DNA of 64,000 nt. Origin: Pseudomonas fluorescens. Lineage in GTDB: Bacteria; Pseudomonadota; Gammaproteobacteria; Pseudomonadales; Pseudomonadaceae. The DNA lies in contig NZ_CP015637.1 in assembly GCF_001708445.1 (NCBI RefSeq), positions 4,031,001 to 4,095,000 of the forward strand, given 5' to 3'. How positions within the stretch are numbered: the first letter of the stretch is position 1; every line of letters starts with the position of its first letter. This document shows positions 62,715 to 64,000 of the stretch, in pieces. The position numbers and the translations under genes are program-made. The notes beneath the pieces are model-generated. The model had not been told where the DNA came from. It was given only the letters and a program-made list of their open reading frames with translations, and searched no databases.

Positions 62715-63107
62715 TCACGGTCCTCCAAAACAGATCAGGCGGTCGGCCGCCTGGGCGGCGTCATGCAATTGGCCCAGGCCGGACAATGCCCATGGCGCTT
62801 CCAGGTTGACCGCGCTGCGTTGATAGCGCGTGGCTTCTTCGTGATTGAGCACGCCACGGCGCAACGCCGCGGCGATGCAGACGACGCCGTCGAGCTGGTG
62901 CGCGCTGACCAGCTCACGCCATTGGCGGGCAATATCCTGCTCGTCCTGGGGCGTGACGATGGCATTGGAAGCGCTGTACACGCCATCCTGGTAAAAAAAC
63001 AGGCGCACAATCTCATGCCCACCGGCCAATGCGGCCTTGGCGAACAACAAGGCGCGGCGCGAGGAGGGCGCGTGGGCGGCGGAAAACAGTGCAATCGCGA
63101 ACTTCAT
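62715..63107 (-). CDS. tusD: Sulfurtransferase TusD (DsrE)
   Basis: 130 residues starting MKFAIALFSAAHAPSSRRAL. Catalytic cysteine in DGVVCIAAALRRGVLNH near residue 78. It passes sulfur to TusE. First gene of the tusD-C-B-E-ybiB operon on the minus strand; promoter at 63108-63200. Confidence 0.93.
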   Translation of the reverse strand: MKFAIALFSAAHAPSSRRALLFAKAALAGGHEIVRLFFYQDGVYSASNAIVTPQDEQDIARQWRELVSAHQLDGVVCIAAALRRGVLNHEEATRYQRSAVNLEAPWALSGLGQLHDAAQAADRLICFGGP

Positions 63108-63264
63108 GGAACACTCTGCAAGCAAACGTGGGCCAATGATAAAGCCGCCGACGCGAAAAAGCCCGCCATGATCAAAACGGTCACTGTCGCTGATCGTTCT
63201 GACGATTGCCGGTCGGCGCAAGGCTGCCTAGTCTGTGGGCATTCGAAACCCAGCAGGAGTCTCC

Positions 63265-64000
63265 ATGTCAGGTCCCTTGGCGTCCCTCAAAGTCCTGGAT
63301 TTTTCCACCTTGCTACCCGGCCCGTTTGCCTCGTTGATGCTCGCCGACATGGGCGCCGACGTACTGCGCATCGAGTCGCCCACGCGCATGGACCTGTTAC
63401 GGGTATTGCCGCCCCATGACCAGGGGACGTCGGCAAGCCATGCCTACCTCAACCGCAATAAGCGCAGCCTTGCCTTGGACCTCAAGCAGGCAGAGGCGCT
63501 GGAGATTGTGCGCGAGCTGGTCAAGGGCTACGACATTGTGCTTGAGCAATTTCGTCCCGGGGTGATGGAACGCCTGGGCTTGGGTTATGACGCATTGAAG
63601 GCGATCAATCCGCGGCTGATTTATGTGTCGATTACCGGCTACGGCCAGACCGGCCCCTATAAGGACCGCGCCGGGCACGATATCAATTACCTGGCACTGG
63701 CCGGCGTGGCCAGTTACACCGGGCGTCGGGACAGCGGGCCATTGCCGTTGGGCATACAGTTGGCGGATGTCGGCGGCGGGTCGTTGCATGCGGTGGTGGG
63801 CCTGCTCGCTGCTGTGATCGCTCGACAGCAAAGCGGCGTGGGCCAGTATCTGGACGTGAGCATGACCGATTGTTCGTTCAGCCTGAATGCCATGGCAGGC
63901 GCTGGCTACCTGGCCTGCGGGGTGGAGCCGGAATGGGAAAGCCATGTGCTTAATGGCGGTAGTTTCTACGATTACTACCGGTCGCGGGATGGGCGCTGGA
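63265..64000 (+). CDS. CaiB/BaiF CoA-transferase family protein (partial)
   Basis: First 245 residues are visible, starting MSGPLASLKVLDFSTLLPGP; AGGAG precedes the ATG. Family marks are the opening VLDFSTLLPGPFASLMLADM, GADVLRIESP, NRNKRSLALDLK and YVSITGYGQTGPYKDRAGHD with the catalytic aspartate (near residue 160). Type III CoA-transferases move CoA between carboxylic acids. The acid is unknown here. Truncated by the window end, not broken. Confidence 0.9.
   Translation, partial: MSGPLASLKVLDFSTLLPGPFASLMLADMGADVLRIESPTRMDLLRVLPPHDQGTSASHAYLNRNKRSLALDLKQAEALEIVRELVKGYDIVLEQFRPGVMERLGLGYDALKAINPRLIYVSITGYGQTGPYKDRAGHDINYLALAGVASYTGRRDSGPLPLGIQLADVGGGSLHAVVGLLAAVIARQQSGVGQYLDVSMTDCSFSLNAMAGAGYLACGVEPEWESHVLNGGSFYDYYRSRDGRW

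Overview
The window is a chromosomal segment of a Pseudomonas of the fluorescens group. Evidence: GC-rich coding, monomeric and dimeric isocitrate dehydrogenases side by side, GacS followed by ldhA, Bpt/Aat beside infA-clpA-clpS-cspD, the lpxK-exbBD-comEC block, and many Pseudomonas-type REP sequences (GGGAGGGGGCTTGCCCCC and GTAGGAGCGAGCTTGCTCGC families).

Layout. (1) 1-6.7 kb, accessory: a small unknown protein, a lipoprotein, an unlisted 52-residue membrane protein, a TetR regulator divergent from an SDR / quinone-oxidoreductase-like MDR / SDR gene set, and a CigR-like exported protein. (2) 6.68-18.95 kb: a decayed genomic island bounded by a 24-bp direct repeat of the 3' end of tRNA-Ser(TGA). 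The intact tRNA is at 18925-19015 and the orphan 3' fragment at 6680-6703. Inside are two chemoreceptor-type proteins (a 4HB-type MCP and a BdlA-like PAS-PAS-MCP), a tyrosine-recombinase remnant, a frameshifted endolysin, several frameshifted phage-like small genes, an FeS-type photolyase operon (DUF393 - PhrB - DUF2256, the last a 46-residue gene with a TTG start), hypothetical genes, and an OLD-family ATPase/TOPRIM protein that has lost its Walker A N-terminus right beside the tRNA. (3) 19.1-27.4 kb, core: Bax-inhibitor-like yccA, then murB, a low-MW phosphatase, kdsB, a Trm112-like gene, lpxK, exbD, exbB and comEC on the minus strand. (4) 27.4-38.3 kb: a PirRS-like two-component system, gacS, ldhA, wrbA, arsC, a TlpA-like lipoprotein, a GNAT enzyme whose C-terminus is encoded by a repeat, and roxA. 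(5) 38.4-50.8 kb: purB, hflD, mnmA, a NUDIX gene, idh/icd divergent, cspD, clpS-clpA, infA, bpt. (6) 50.9-64 kb: aat, ftsK, lolA, rarA, crcB, serS, cysG, a glutathionyl-hydroquinone reductase, the trpD2-tusE-tusB-tusC-tusD sulfur-relay operon, and the start of a CaiB/BaiF CoA-transferase.

How genes work together. clpS, clpA, bpt and aat form the N-degron pathway (tagging by Bpt/Aat, recognition by ClpS, unfolding by ClpA). tusE-B-C-D and mnmA are all parts of tRNA wobble-uridine 2-thiolation. kdsB and lpxK serve LPS synthesis. idh and icd are alternative enzymes for the same TCA step.

The most interesting part is the tRNA-Ser island. It carries signal-transduction and light/DNA-repair cargo in a scaffold whose mobility genes are broken. 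I found no clearly new multi-gene system. The best candidates for a closer look are the DUF393-PhrB-DUF2256 operon, the repeat-encoded C-terminus of the GNAT protein, and the small uncharacterised genes in the island.
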